A DNA stretch of 64,000 nucleotides from DATFKA01 sp042095835 (GTDB lineage Bacteria; Bacteroidota; Bacteroidia; Chitinophagales; Saprospiraceae). The position numbers and the translations under genes are program-made. Below are positions 44,558 through 53,299 of this stretch, one piece after another (the stretch's first letter is position 1; each line of letters starts with the position of its first letter). Location of the stretch: NCBI GenBank assembly GCA_042095835.1, contig JBELML010000005.1, forward strand, positions 33,670 through 97,669, given 5' to 3'. The notes under the pieces are model-generated. The model was given only the letters and a program-made list of their open reading frames with translations, was not told the DNA's origin and searched no databases.

Positions 44558-46027
44558 TTATTCCCTAATCAAGGCACGGCCATTCTCAAAATCGTAAAGG
44601 GTGATTCTACGCAAATCATAAGTAGCCTCCCAGAAGCTACGTAGCGCATTGATATAAGTCCGGCGACTATTCGCTTCCTCATTGATAGCCAGATTAAGGT
44701 CGGTAACATCAATTTTTCCGATACGGTACCTTTTGCGAGTGATGTCTAAGCGTTTTAAGGCGATATCGTAAGAGCGTTGAGCCAGGAGTGCTTGTTGGCG
44801 TACCTGTTTGAATTGTTGAACCTTGATAATGATTTCTCGATCAAAATTCACTTCATCCTGTTCTACTTGTCTGCGGATAAGCTCAGAATTGGAGTCAGCG
44901 ATGGCTAGTCGAGCTTTTGTTTTTCCCCAATCGGCTATTGGTACAGTGATACCCACTTGTACTTGTTCCTGATCGATTAGATTTTGAAAGGACTGGCCCA
45001 GTTTATCAGAAGTCTGCGATAAACCAAAGGAGATAAAGAGGTCTGCTCGAAAGCCAGTTTCTCCTTTTGCTTGGGCAATGATCTGATCGGCTTCAAGTAC
45101 CCTTCGCTGAAACTCCACGGTGGCGCTTCGATATTTTCTGGCATAGTCCAGGGCCAATTGAGCATCTACATCATAGTTTGGTAGCTCAAAAGGAGGTGTT
45201 AATTGGAACCAAGTAGCAGTCTGAATACCCAGGAAGTTCCGAAGCTCTTCAGAGCTATTTTCTAAATTGAATTGACTATTCACTAAGTCAGCTTCGGCAT
45301 TTCGAGCGTTTAATTCAATTTGAAGCAGCTCCGTTTCGGCAATTTTACCAACCTGATATCTACTTTCTGATATTTGGTAAAGCGTATCAGCATTGGCCTT
45401 GTTTTTAAATGCGGCCTCTACGTTTAGTTGGGCGATGAGTACATTAAAAAAGCGTACCGTTGCTTGATAGGCAATTCCTGCTTTTTCCTCATTATATCCT
45501 CTCTTGGCCTCTTCATATTCAAGTGGGCTAATCATGCGGTCCCACTTCATCTGGTTAAAACCAAGAATAGGTTGAATAAAGTTTATGGAGATAGGGTTGG
45601 ACAAATAAGAGGAAATCGTCTCGGCATTTTCATTAAAGATGTCAATCCGACGTATACCAGTAGTTGCTGAAATACGTCCACCCGTTTGTGGAATCGATTG
45701 CCCCAAACTGATACCCATGTTATTATTCATAATAGACCGGCTAATAAAGCTGATACCACCATCAGGAAGTGTAATCGGGTCGATCGTACGATTAAAGTTG
45801 GGCAGGTTCCCTGTGAGCGTAAACTGAGGTTTATAATCCGCTAGAAAGGATTGGTTTCGCCAATAATTATTACTCAGTCGAGTCTCAGCGATTTGCGCCT
45901 GAGGCGAGCCTGTTTCGGCCATCACTACAACTTGGACTAAATCTAAGTTAAGGGTATCTGCCTGTGTATATATGTTTTGACTGAAAGCCAAGCATAGTAT
46001 TAGAAATACAAAATGTCTAATTGTCAT
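44558..46027 (-). CDS. TolC-family outer membrane efflux protein
   Basis: A 489-residue outer membrane channel. A signal peptide (about 1-22) is followed by the TolC helix-strand repeats: the first contains YWRNQSFLADYKPQFTLTGNLPNF and NNMGISLGQSIPQTGGRISA, the second VQVGITVPIADWGKTKARLAIADSNSELIRRQVEQDEVNF. Long coiled-coil helices (FNVLIAQLNVEAAFKNKANADTLYQISESRYQVGKIAETELLQIELN) form the periplasmic tunnel. It is the third gene of an adaptor-permease-channel operon, 24 nt after the permease. Confidence 0.93.
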   Translation of the reverse strand: MTIRHFVFLILCLAFSQNIYTQADTLNLDLVQVVVMAETGSPQAQIAETRLSNNYWRNQSFLADYKPQFTLTGNLPNFNRTIDPITLPDGGISFISRSIMNNNMGISLGQSIPQTGGRISATTGIRRIDIFNENAETISSYLSNPISINFIQPILGFNQMKWDRMISPLEYEEAKRGYNEEKAGIAYQATVRFFNVLIAQLNVEAAFKNKANADTLYQISESRYQVGKIAETELLQIELNARNAEADLVNSQFNLENSSEELRNFLGIQTATWFQLTPPFELPNYDVDAQLALDYARKYRSATVEFQRRVLEADQIIAQAKGETGFRADLFISFGLSQTSDKLGQSFQNLIDQEQVQVGITVPIADWGKTKARLAIADSNSELIRRQVEQDEVNFDREIIIKVQQFKQVRQQALLAQRSYDIALKRLDITRKRYRIGKIDVTDLNLAINEEANSRRTYINALRSFWEATYDLRRITLYDFENGRALIRE

Positions 46028-46051
46028 CAGTGTTAAGTTGAAAGGGGTGAT

Positions 46052-47392
46052 TTAAGTTCGTAATGCGGTGATAGGATCTAATTGAGAAGCCCGCCGAGCA
46101 GGGACAATACCAAAAATCAAACCCACTGAGCTAGAAACTCCAAAGGATAAAATTATGGACCAGGCAGAGATTACCGTCGGAATATCGGCGGAAGCGGCAA
46201 TGAGTTTAGCTCCAATTACGCCTAGAATAATACCGATCATTCCACCTAAAAAGCTGATAAAAACCGCCTCGAAAACAAATTGCTGGACGATGTCTTTTTG
46301 CGTAGCACCGAGCGATCGTCGAATACCGATCTCCTTTGTTCTTTCCAAAACAGAAGCCAGCATGATATTCATAATACCAATACCGCCTACCAATAAAGAA
46401 ATGCCAGCAATAGCGGCCAAAACAAAATTGAAAGTATCCTGAGTCTTTTGTTCTTGTTCTAGGAGTAGCTCGGGCACTTGAATTTGGTAATCCCGAACTT
46501 CATTATGACGTCGGTAGAGAATTCTGGCCATCAAATCTGCACTCACCTGTAATTTATTAGATTCTTTCATGCGTACCACTAGTTTATCTAGTTGGTGAGT
46601 GTTTTCGTTGGTATTATTGTTTCTCCGGCGATTGCGATTTCCAACCAGTTTAGCTAGGAATTTGCCTCGATCTTTAAAGCGTACCAGTAGCGTCTTGGTC
46701 GGTATATAGATGTCGTCATTTAGGTTTCTTAAACCTAAGGAAGAGAGACTTTCCTTGCTGACATTTTTAGATTCTAATACGCCAATGATCTCAAGCCATA
46801 CGTTATTTACCTTGATACTAGAACCTAGCGCTTGTCTGCCTCCAAAGAACCGCTTTTCTACATTTTCACCAATGACACAGACGGGGCGAGCATTGCGTAC
46901 GTGGGTCTCACTAAAAAAATTACCTTTTCGAAGCTGAAGATTATTCAATTCGAAGTAACCATTGTATACACCAATACAGCGGCCTTTTTTCTGTATTTCA
47001 TCTTTGATAATTGTTGCCTGTATTTCTATTTCTGGACTTACAAATTCTACTCCTGGTACTGTAGCCATAATGATTTCCGCATCAGCAAGCGTAAGGCCCG
47101 GTGAATAAGGTTTTTTATCATTCTCCGCATTGTTATTGGATCCAGTGTCTCCATCATCTCCGTCTTCCTCTTCTTCTATTTCATCAGCTTGCAGCGATTC
47201 AATGACAATATTATTGACACCGATGATCTTCATTTGATCTAAAATGGACTTGCGTGCGCCTGCACCGATGGCTAGCATGGCTATCACAGCTCCAACGCCA
47301 AAAACGATACCAAGAGCGGTCAGGAATGACCGTAGTTTATTAAGGCCGACTTGCTCAATCGCTAAGATTAAGTTGAAAATTATTCTTTGCAT
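46052..47392 (-). CDS. MacB/FtsX-type ABC transporter permease
   Basis: A 446-residue permease. One N-terminal helix (LRSFLTALGIVFGVGAVIAMLAIGAGA) is followed by a large periplasmic MacB_PCD domain and three C-terminal helices (residues about 320-430), ending in the typical VGLIFGIVPARRASQLDPITALRT. The nucleotide-binding domain that MacB has at its N-terminus is absent. ATG 47392 is used; the frame is open to 47443. MacB-type proteins couple ATP hydrolysis to export across both membranes with adaptor and TolC. An ATPase must come from elsewhere. Confidence 0.93.
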   Translation of the reverse strand: MQRIIFNLILAIEQVGLNKLRSFLTALGIVFGVGAVIAMLAIGAGARKSILDQMKIIGVNNIVIESLQADEIEEEEDGDDGDTGSNNNAENDKKPYSPGLTLADAEIIMATVPGVEFVSPEIEIQATIIKDEIQKKGRCIGVYNGYFELNNLQLRKGNFFSETHVRNARPVCVIGENVEKRFFGGRQALGSSIKVNNVWLEIIGVLESKNVSKESLSSLGLRNLNDDIYIPTKTLLVRFKDRGKFLAKLVGNRNRRRNNNTNENTHQLDKLVVRMKESNKLQVSADLMARILYRRHNEVRDYQIQVPELLLEQEQKTQDTFNFVLAAIAGISLLVGGIGIMNIMLASVLERTKEIGIRRSLGATQKDIVQQFVFEAVFISFLGGMIGIILGVIGAKLIAASADIPTVISAWSIILSFGVSSSVGLIFGIVPARRASQLDPITALRT

Positions 47393-47405
47393 GTTTGGGT
47401 GGGGT

Positions 47406-48794
47406 TTATTCGATGATAATGATGCCACCGCCACCGCCACCACTATTGGTAGAAATGTCTACATCCTTGATAGCTGCTGCACGTTTTTGGGCTGCTTCTC
47501 TACGCATGGCCAATTCTTCAGCAATTTTATTTTCAATCTCTTTTTTGATGGATGGATCAATAGGGATTAAAGACAAATCCTTGCCATTACTAGGAATGCT
47601 TAATAAAACTTGCATCCCTTCTTCTAAACCATGTTCTACAATAATAGCATCGTTGTTTGATGGACCGGTGATGACTTCTTGTTTGACCGTTTTATTGCCA
47701 CTTTTGGTATAGACAAAGGTGAGAGAATCAGATTGAATAGCTTCCAAGGGGACACTCATGACATCTTCAAAAGTATTGGTGAGGATATCATTACTTGTAG
47801 TCATTGCAGGGCGCATAATGGAGTCTGCCTCGTTTACTTGTACGATGACTTCAAACACTTTTGTATCATAACCTCTTACCTGCTCGCCAATATTAGCAAC
47901 TTTGATCACTGTCCCTGTGTACTCCAAGTCGGGGAAAGCATCAATTTTGATATCAACTTCTTGTCCTTTATTTACTTTGCTAATATCTACCTCATTGACG
48001 TATAGTTTTGAAATCATATCCGTGAGGTCTGGCAGCTCAGCTACAACCGGATCCCAAGCAGAAAGGCGAGAACCCGGTTCTTTTTTACCATTCCAATCTC
48101 GGGCATAGATCAGCATGCCATCACTAGGAGCCATGATGGTGAAATTATCGGAAAGCTCCTCAAGGCGCTGCATATCCATTTGGTTCTTTCTTAAACCAGA
48201 AAGTATCTCATTAATCTTAGCGACAGACTGTTTTTGCTTGAGTACATATTGCTCTTCGAGTTGTTTGAAATCTCTTTCCGATCTTTCCAAATCCAATTGG
48301 GTTTGACGGATAATGGCTTTCGCCTCGAACTTATTAAGGTCTACATTAAGCCGTTTTTCTTTGAGCGTGTACTGCGTGTTAATTATCTGATCTCTAAGAT
48401 TTCTCATATCGATTGCAGTATCGATTTTGGCTTGTTCTAATTGAGTTTCGATCTTGTCGATTTCAACTTGTATGGTACTCATTCGGTTGGCTAGCTCGGT
48501 CCGATCAAGGGTAGCTACATAATCACCTTCTTTTAAAAGGGTACCTTCTGTAACTAAATCGGTGATAGTGGTTTCAAAAATTCTGGCAGAACGCATTCCT
48601 TGTGGACCTCTAATTTTGACTGACTTTTTAGAGTCGAGTTCACCAGTTGCCATCACATTGATAGGGAAGGATCCTTTTTCTACTTGGTAGGCCAATTCCT
48701 GAACTTGTTCTTGCTCTGAAGAGTTAAAGAATAGGAAGTAAATGGAGGCTAGCAGTGCTAGTCCAACAATTAAGGGTAAGGCTATTTTTTGCAT
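47406..48794 (-). CDS. Periplasmic adaptor (HlyD/MacA-like)
   Basis: A 462-residue membrane fusion protein. A single N-terminal helix (ALPLIVGLALLASIYFLFF) anchors it. The lipoyl/barrel-sandwich parts flank a coiled coil (IQVEIDKIETQLEQAKIDTAIDMRNLRDQI ... QTQLDLERSERDFKQLEEQYVLKQKQS). The beta-barrel region has DISKVNKGQEVDIKIDAFPDLEYTGTVIKVANIGEQV. The C-terminus is odd: an Ala/Arg-rich helix followed by STNSGGGGGGIIIIE. ATG 48794 is used; the frame is open to 48875. It leads the operon and precedes the permease by 13 nt. Confidence 0.92.
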   Translation of the reverse strand: MQKIALPLIVGLALLASIYFLFFNSSEQEQVQELAYQVEKGSFPINVMATGELDSKKSVKIRGPQGMRSARIFETTITDLVTEGTLLKEGDYVATLDRTELANRMSTIQVEIDKIETQLEQAKIDTAIDMRNLRDQIINTQYTLKEKRLNVDLNKFEAKAIIRQTQLDLERSERDFKQLEEQYVLKQKQSVAKINEILSGLRKNQMDMQRLEELSDNFTIMAPSDGMLIYARDWNGKKEPGSRLSAWDPVVAELPDLTDMISKLYVNEVDISKVNKGQEVDIKIDAFPDLEYTGTVIKVANIGEQVRGYDTKVFEVIVQVNEADSIMRPAMTTSNDILTNTFEDVMSVPLEAIQSDSLTFVYTKSGNKTVKQEVITGPSNNDAIIVEHGLEEGMQVLLSIPSNGKDLSLIPIDPSIKKEIENKIAEELAMRREAAQKRAAAIKDVDISTNSGGGGGGIIIIE

Positions 48795-49057
48795 AGTCGA
48801 GTGTGGTTTGTTAAACTGGAATATTGGAATAAAGTGGTTTATAAATGTCAGTAGCAGCAATGAATTAGCCACCAATATTTTTTAAAAACTACTTCAATAT
48901 AAGAATTCTAAGATATTTATACGATTACAATTCTTAATTTTGTATTTATTAACATAAGCTAAAAATTAATACGCATTTAATGGCTGTTGATTTTTGTAGA
49001 CTCCAATTGTGGTGTATTTTGCTGCCTAAAGTTGCTTACCATTAAATATATTGTTCA
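48795..49057. other. Divergent intergenic region
   Basis: This AT-rich spacer lies between the efflux operon and the 5'-nucleotidase genes. TAATTTTG at 48935-48942 fits the plus-strand -7 consensus, but no TTG is present 19-21 bp upstream, so it is only a weak candidate. No CAAAnnTA is seen for the minus strand. No other structure is evident. Confidence 0.4.
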
Positions 49058-49801
49058 ATGAGCTTGATTCGATTTTCCGTTTTATTATTTTTTGTCGCTT
49101 CTCTTGTTGGCTGTAAGGTCAATCACCTAGTTAGTACTACCCCAAAGAATTATACGGTAGAAGCTGCAAATGAAGCAGGTCAGGACGAAAGCATACTCGC
49201 GATGGTAGGGCCCTATAAATCTAAGCTTGATGCTGAAATGAATCAGGTAATAGGTACACTAGCACAAGATTTGGAAAGAGGAAGGCCTGAATCTGGGCTG
49301 GGTAACCTTGTCGCCGATGCCTTACAAGCAAAAATGGAAGAAATCACAGGGCAAGACATTGCTTTTACTGTTGCGAATAGTGGAGGCTTGAGGATTCCTA
49401 ATCTACCAAAAGGCCCCGTCACCAAGGCTCAAATTTTTGAATTATTACCTTTTGACAATATAATGGTCTATCTTGAACTCGATGCAGAGGTGCTCACTAC
49501 CTTGCTAAATCATATGGCCAAATCTGGCGGATGGCCAAACAGCAAAGGTCTTCGCTACACTATTGTAAACGATGTAGCAGATAAAGTGATGATTAAGGGA
49601 GAAGCCATTGATCCTAGCAAAACTTATAAGGTGGCGATGCCAGATTATGTGGCGAATGGTGGCAGCGGATCCTTTTTCTTGAGAAACGAGAAACAGAAAT
49701 CTGCTAACAAATATATGCGAGACCTTGTCATTGAATATATACAAGGTAATAAAGGACCAGTAGAAATAGTTTTAGATGGTAGAATCGAAATTCTCAACTA
49801 G
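49058..49801 (+). CDS. 5'-nucleotidase C-terminal-domain lipoprotein
   Basis: A 247-residue lipoprotein (lipobox SLVGC, Cys about 19). It consists only of the C-terminal substrate-binding domain of the UshA/CD73-type 5'-nucleotidase: ESGLGNLVADALQAKMEEITGQDIAFTVANSGGLRIPNLPKGPVTKAQIFELLPFDN and YKVAMPDYVANGGSGSFFL. This domain binds the base and sugar of nucleotides. It lacks the metallophosphatase domain, which is encoded by the next gene 47 nt downstream; the two presumably form one enzyme in the periplasm. Confidence 0.92.
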   Translation: MSLIRFSVLLFFVASLVGCKVNHLVSTTPKNYTVEAANEAGQDESILAMVGPYKSKLDAEMNQVIGTLAQDLERGRPESGLGNLVADALQAKMEEITGQDIAFTVANSGGLRIPNLPKGPVTKAQIFELLPFDNIMVYLELDAEVLTTLLNHMAKSGGWPNSKGLRYTIVNDVADKVMIKGEAIDPSKTYKVAMPDYVANGGSGSFFLRNEKQKSANKYMRDLVIEYIQGNKGPVEIVLDGRIEILN

Positions 49802-49848
49802 GATTTCTATTCGTGATCAATTATTCTTGAAAATCATACCCTCATAAT

Positions 49849-50775
49849 ATGCGTAGAAGGAATTTTATCAAAAAGGTTGGTGTTGGTACCGCTTTAGTTG
49901 GAGCTGGAGCTTGGCCTCAAATACTACAAGCAGCAGACTTAGAAGAAACTATTCAATTGACGATTCTACATACCAATGATGTACATAGTCGGATCGAGCC
50001 CTTCGATAGTGGTCGTAATGCTGGTAATGGAGGAGCCGCTCGTAGAGCAGCAATGATTGATAAAATCAGGAAGGAGAAAGAACATATTCTTCTTTTAGAT
50101 GCTGGCGATATTTTCCAAGGTACGCCCTATTTCAATTTTTTTGGGGGAGAGCTAGAATTTAAGCTCATGTCTAAAATGGGGTACGATGCTGCTACCATTG
50201 GTAATCATGATTTTGATGCAGGAATTGAGGGTCTACATAAGCAATTGCCCCATGCCAACTTTCCTTTTGTAATTAGCAATTATGATTTTAGTGATACAGT
50301 TATGGCTGGCAAAACACTTCCATATAAGCTGTTTCAGAAAGGACCCTTAAAGATTGGTGTTTTTGGTCTTGGGATTGAGTTAAGAGGCTTGGTACCTAAT
50401 GTTTTATATAAGAATACAGTCTATCAGAATCCAGTCACCCAGGCCAAAAAATATAGCGCTATTCTACGTCATGATGAAAAGTGCGACTATGTAATCTGTT
50501 TATCTCATCTTGGATTTAACTACCGAGGCAAAAAAGTAAGCGATCAGGTTTTGGCGCAAAATACACAAGATATTGATTTGATTATCGGTGGCCACACCCA
50601 CACTTTTTTAGATGAACCACTAGTCATGCAAAATAAAATTGGGAAACCTGTCATGATTAATCAAGCCGGCTGGGGAGGAATTTTACTTGGACAGATTGAT
50701 GTTTTATTTGAAAGGAATCGAAAAAACAAATGTGTCAACTGCCAAAACATCACAGTTGGAGGTGCTCGCATCTAG
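49849..50775 (+). CDS. 5'-nucleotidase N-terminal metallophosphatase domain, Tat-exported
   Basis: A 308-residue protein with a twin-arginine signal (RRRNFIKKVGVGTALVGAGA). It carries the calcineurin-type metallophosphatase core: ILHTNDVHSRIEPF, LLLDAGDIFQGTPYFN, ATIGNHDFDAG, CLSHLGF and GGHTHTFL, with all metal ligands. It is the catalytic half of UshA-like 5'-nucleotidases and stops where the C-terminal domain would begin. It follows the gene for that domain. A periplasmic nucleotide-salvage role is likely. Confidence 0.93.
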   Translation: MRRRNFIKKVGVGTALVGAGAWPQILQAADLEETIQLTILHTNDVHSRIEPFDSGRNAGNGGAARRAAMIDKIRKEKEHILLLDAGDIFQGTPYFNFFGGELEFKLMSKMGYDAATIGNHDFDAGIEGLHKQLPHANFPFVISNYDFSDTVMAGKTLPYKLFQKGPLKIGVFGLGIELRGLVPNVLYKNTVYQNPVTQAKKYSAILRHDEKCDYVICLSHLGFNYRGKKVSDQVLAQNTQDIDLIIGGHTHTFLDEPLVMQNKIGKPVMINQAGWGGILLGQIDVLFERNRKNKCVNCQNITVGGARI

Positions 50776-51095
50776 GCCGTCTATTGTTAGCAAGAATTAA
50801 TTTTCGCGTTAATTTATTGTAAATGTGGAGGTTGTAGAAATGTAGAGGGGAAGGCTTGAAAAAAGTTGGAGATTCCCTTCCTGAAACGGTTTTTTTTCCA
50901 CATTTTTGTATTCCCGCTCAACTAAAGAAGTGTCTGTACAAGTGATGACGAGCGTTAGAGGACTTATTCAACTTTCGATATAATAAGGTCAGTTAGATTT
51001 CCTTATTCTCAGACCTTCCTCTTACTTACTGAACTGAAACTACGTTAATCATTTTTTTAACTGAAGCCTAATAGGCTACAATTTTTACCTGCAGA
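50776..51095. other. Intergenic region upstream of dnaA
   Basis: This 320-bp spacer contains TTTTCCACA at 50894-50902, a near match to a DnaA box (TTATNCACA), and T-rich tracts, but no cluster of boxes or repeated AT-rich 13-mers. I do not call an origin here. No exact TTG-N20-TAnnTTTG promoter was found. Confidence 0.4.
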
Positions 51096-52574
51096 ATGAC
51101 GAAAGATCATGCTACAGTGTGGGAGAGTTGTCTGCAAAGTATTCGCAGAAATGTGAATTCGCAGAGCTTCAAAACGTGGTTTATGCCGATCCGCCCGGTA
51201 GGATTGAATGATGGTGCCCTGACTATTCAGGTACCTAATCGGTTCTTTTATGAGTGGCTCGAAGAGCACTACGTTGGACTACTCAAAACCACCATTAAAA
51301 AAGAATTAGGAGATCGTGGACGTCTAGAGTATCAAATATTGATACCAGGCAACGGTCAGTCTAAATCTTTCAACAACTCCACACCTAAACACCTAAACGG
51401 AAACGGTAGGAATGGCTCCTCCAATTTTGGAAACTACAAGAAGAATGGAATTGCTGATTCCTTTAATCCTGGGATGGTGAATGCTCAGACCATCAAGAAT
51501 CCCTTTGTAATTCCAGGGATCAAGAAAATTAAAGTAGACCCACAGTTAAACAAGAGTTTGACCTTCAATAATTATATTGAAGGTGATTGTAATCGATTAG
51601 CTCGATCGGCTGGTTTAGCGATCACAAAAAAGCCTGGGAATACCTCTTTTAATCCATTAGTTATTTGGGGAGATACTGGTCTAGGCAAGACACATCTTGC
51701 ACAGGCCATTGGAAATGAGATTGTTGATGGTTTTCCTAATAAGAATGTCTTATACGTTTCGGCAGAGGTTTTTACCAATCAGATTATACAATCGATTAAG
51801 AACAATGCCGTTCAAGATTTTGTGAATTTCTATCAATTGGTAGATGTACTCATTGTAGATGATATTCAGTTTTTGGAGAAAAAATTGAAGACTCAGGAAA
51901 TCTTCTTCCATATCTTCAATCAGCTACACCAGAACAATCGCCAGATTGTATTGACCTCGGATCGTCCGCCAAAAGACTTGGTAGGGATCACCGATCGATT
52001 AATCTCTCGGTTCAAATGGGGGCTTTCTGCCGATTTACAATCTCCCGATCTGGAGACTAGGATGGCTATCCTAGAATATAAAATGAATAAGGAAGGTTTG
52101 GAACTTCCAGGGGATGTTATTGAGTTTATAAGTTATAACATCAAAAATAATATTAGAGAATTAGAGGGTGTATTGGTATCTCTGGTTGCTCAGTCATCTC
52201 TCAATCGCAGAGAGATAGACTTGGATTTAACCAAAGAAGTGGTTAAGAATTTTGTAACAGAAATCAATAAGGAGATTACAGTAGAGTTTATACAAAAGCT
52301 TGTAGCTGATCACTTTAGTGTAGAAGTAGATAATCTTCAAGGGAAAACAAGAAAACGCAAAATTGTGATTGCTCGGCAGCTATCCATGTATCTAGCAAAA
52401 GAGCTTACCGATAAGTCTTTGAAAGCTATTGGAGATAATTTTGGTGGTCGCGACCACAGTACTGTGATTTACTCTTGTAAAACCGTTCAGGATTTAATGG
52501 AGACAGATGCTGTTTTCAAAGAGACAGTTGAGGAGTTAGAGAAAAAAATAAGGCTAAGCCTGAATGAAAAATAA
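51096..52574 (+). CDS. dnaA: Chromosomal replication initiator DnaA
   Basis: A 492-residue AAA+ initiator protein. Domain I (1-85) begins WESCLQSIRRNVNSQSFKTWFMPI; domain II is a Ser/Asn-rich linker (about 88-135); the AAA+ domain has Walker A WGDTGLGKTHLAQAIGN, Walker B VLIVDDIQFL and the sensor motif TDRLISRFKWGL. Domain IV carries the DNA-binding signature GGRDHSTVIYSC. It is separated from other replication genes, as is common in Bacteroidota, and is followed by the tRNA unit. Confidence 0.98.
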   Translation: MTKDHATVWESCLQSIRRNVNSQSFKTWFMPIRPVGLNDGALTIQVPNRFFYEWLEEHYVGLLKTTIKKELGDRGRLEYQILIPGNGQSKSFNNSTPKHLNGNGRNGSSNFGNYKKNGIADSFNPGMVNAQTIKNPFVIPGIKKIKVDPQLNKSLTFNNYIEGDCNRLARSAGLAITKKPGNTSFNPLVIWGDTGLGKTHLAQAIGNEIVDGFPNKNVLYVSAEVFTNQIIQSIKNNAVQDFVNFYQLVDVLIVDDIQFLEKKLKTQEIFFHIFNQLHQNNRQIVLTSDRPPKDLVGITDRLISRFKWGLSADLQSPDLETRMAILEYKMNKEGLELPGDVIEFISYNIKNNIRELEGVLVSLVAQSSLNRREIDLDLTKEVVKNFVTEINKEITVEFIQKLVADHFSVEVDNLQGKTRKRKIVIARQLSMYLAKELTDKSLKAIGDNFGGRDHSTVIYSCKTVQDLMETDAVFKETVEELEKKIRLSLNEK

Positions 52575-52610
52575 ATCTCAAGAAAGAATTATTTTTTTAT
52601 GAAGATAATG

Positions 52611-52641
52611 TTGCCAATTTAAATATGGTTATTTATCTTTG
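52611..52641 (+). promoter_or_regulatory. Promoter of the tRNA-Pro/tRNA-Ser unit
   Basis: TTG at 52611-52613 is followed by exactly 20 bp and TATCTTTG at 52634-52641, a perfect match to the Bacteroidetes consensus. The expected start (about 52648) is about 45 nt before the first tRNA-half repeat, so the whole repeat array would be part of the primary tRNA transcript. Confidence 0.82.
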
Positions 52642-52685
52642 CAGTCGCTTAATTAAAATGGCCTCATTGAAACCATTTTTTTAGC

Positions 52686-53208
52686 AAGTTCGGCGCAGTC
52701 CGGTTAGCGCATCCCGATGGTAATCGGGAGGGCCGTAAGGGTTGTTCCAGGATAAGATGAAGAAATAGTTCGGGGCATGGCGCAGTCCGGTTAGCGCATC
52801 CCGATGGTAATTGGGAGGGCCGTAAGGGTTGTTCCAGGATAAGATGAAGAAGTAGTTCGGGGCATGGCGCAGTCCGGTTAGCGCATCCCGATGGTAATCG
52901 GGAGGGCCGTAAGGGTTGTTCCAGGATAAGATGAAGAAATAGTTCGGGGCATGGCGCAGTCCGGTTAGCGCATCCCGATGGTAATTGGGAGGGCCGTAAG
53001 GGTTGTTCCAGGATAAGATGAAGAAGTAGTTCGGGGCATGGCGCAGTCCGGTTAGCGCATCCCGATGGTAATCGGGAGGGCNNNNNNNNNNNNNNNNNNN
53101 NNNNNNNNNNNNNNNNNNNNNNNNNNNNNNNNNNNNNNNNNNNNNNNNNNNNNNNNNNNNNNNNNNNNNNNNNNNNNNNNNGTTCCAGGATAAGATGAAG
53201 AAATAGTT
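52686..53208 (+). repeat. Tandem 87-bp array of tRNA-Pro 5' halves
   Basis: The register base CGCAGTCCGG occurs at 52694, 52781, 52868, 52955 and 53042, each 87 bp apart, and again in the intact tRNA-Pro after the gap. From the second unit on, each unit contains the first 28 bases of tRNA-Pro exactly (acceptor 5' strand, D arm, base 26), then TCCCGATGGTAATCGGGA, a 7-bp hairpin where the anticodon arm should be, then GGGCCG as in the tRNA variable loop, and an unrelated A-rich tail. The T arm and the 3' acceptor strand are missing. Units alternate between two types (ATCGGG with GAAGAAATAG; ATTGGG with GAAGAAGTAG). The first unit lacks 7 bases (GGGCATG). Confidence 0.9.
53082..53181. other. Scaffold gap of 100 N inside the tRNA-half array
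   Basis: Exactly 100 N. By the phase of the flanks, the real missing length is 10 bp or 10 plus a multiple of the repeat length (87, or 174 if the A/B alternation continues), not 100. Confidence 0.97.
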
Positions 53209-53283
53209 CGGGGCATGGCGCAGTCCGGTTAGCGCACCTGCTTTGGGAGCAGGGGGCCGCAGGTTCGAATCCTGCTGCCCCGA
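53209..53283 (+). tRNA. tRNA-Pro(TGG)
   Basis: Acceptor CGGGGCA/TGCCCCG, D arm GCGC/GCGC, anticodon stem CCTGC/GCAGG with loop TTTGGGA (anticodon TGG), T arm GCAGG-TTCGAAT-CCTGC, discriminator A. All four arms pair perfectly. CCA is not fully encoded (only ACA follows the acceptor). It is the intact copy at the end of the 5'-half array. Confidence 0.97.
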
Positions 53284-53299
53284 CATTTTTAAGATTTTA

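Noticed and set aside
44177..44644. A 155-residue plus-strand open frame
   Set aside because: It runs through low-complexity repeats and 100 N and enters the TolC gene antisense; there is no domain or ribosome binding site.
50894..50902. DnaA box/origin upstream of dnaA
   Set aside because: A single imperfect box without a cluster or unwinding element is not enough.
52686..53208. CRISPR array
   Set aside because: The units are directly adjacent without variable spacers, the whole 87 bp is conserved, and no cas gene is present.
52686..53208. Attachment sites of an integrative element
   Set aside because: The duplicated part is the 5' half of the tRNA and no integrase, excisionase or mobile gene lies in the window; kept only as an origin hypothesis.
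52681..53286. A 201-residue minus-strand open frame across the repeat array
   Set aside because: It is antisense to the tRNA-Pro and its half copies and spans the N gap; the repetitive protein is a by-product of an 87-bp period (a multiple of 3).
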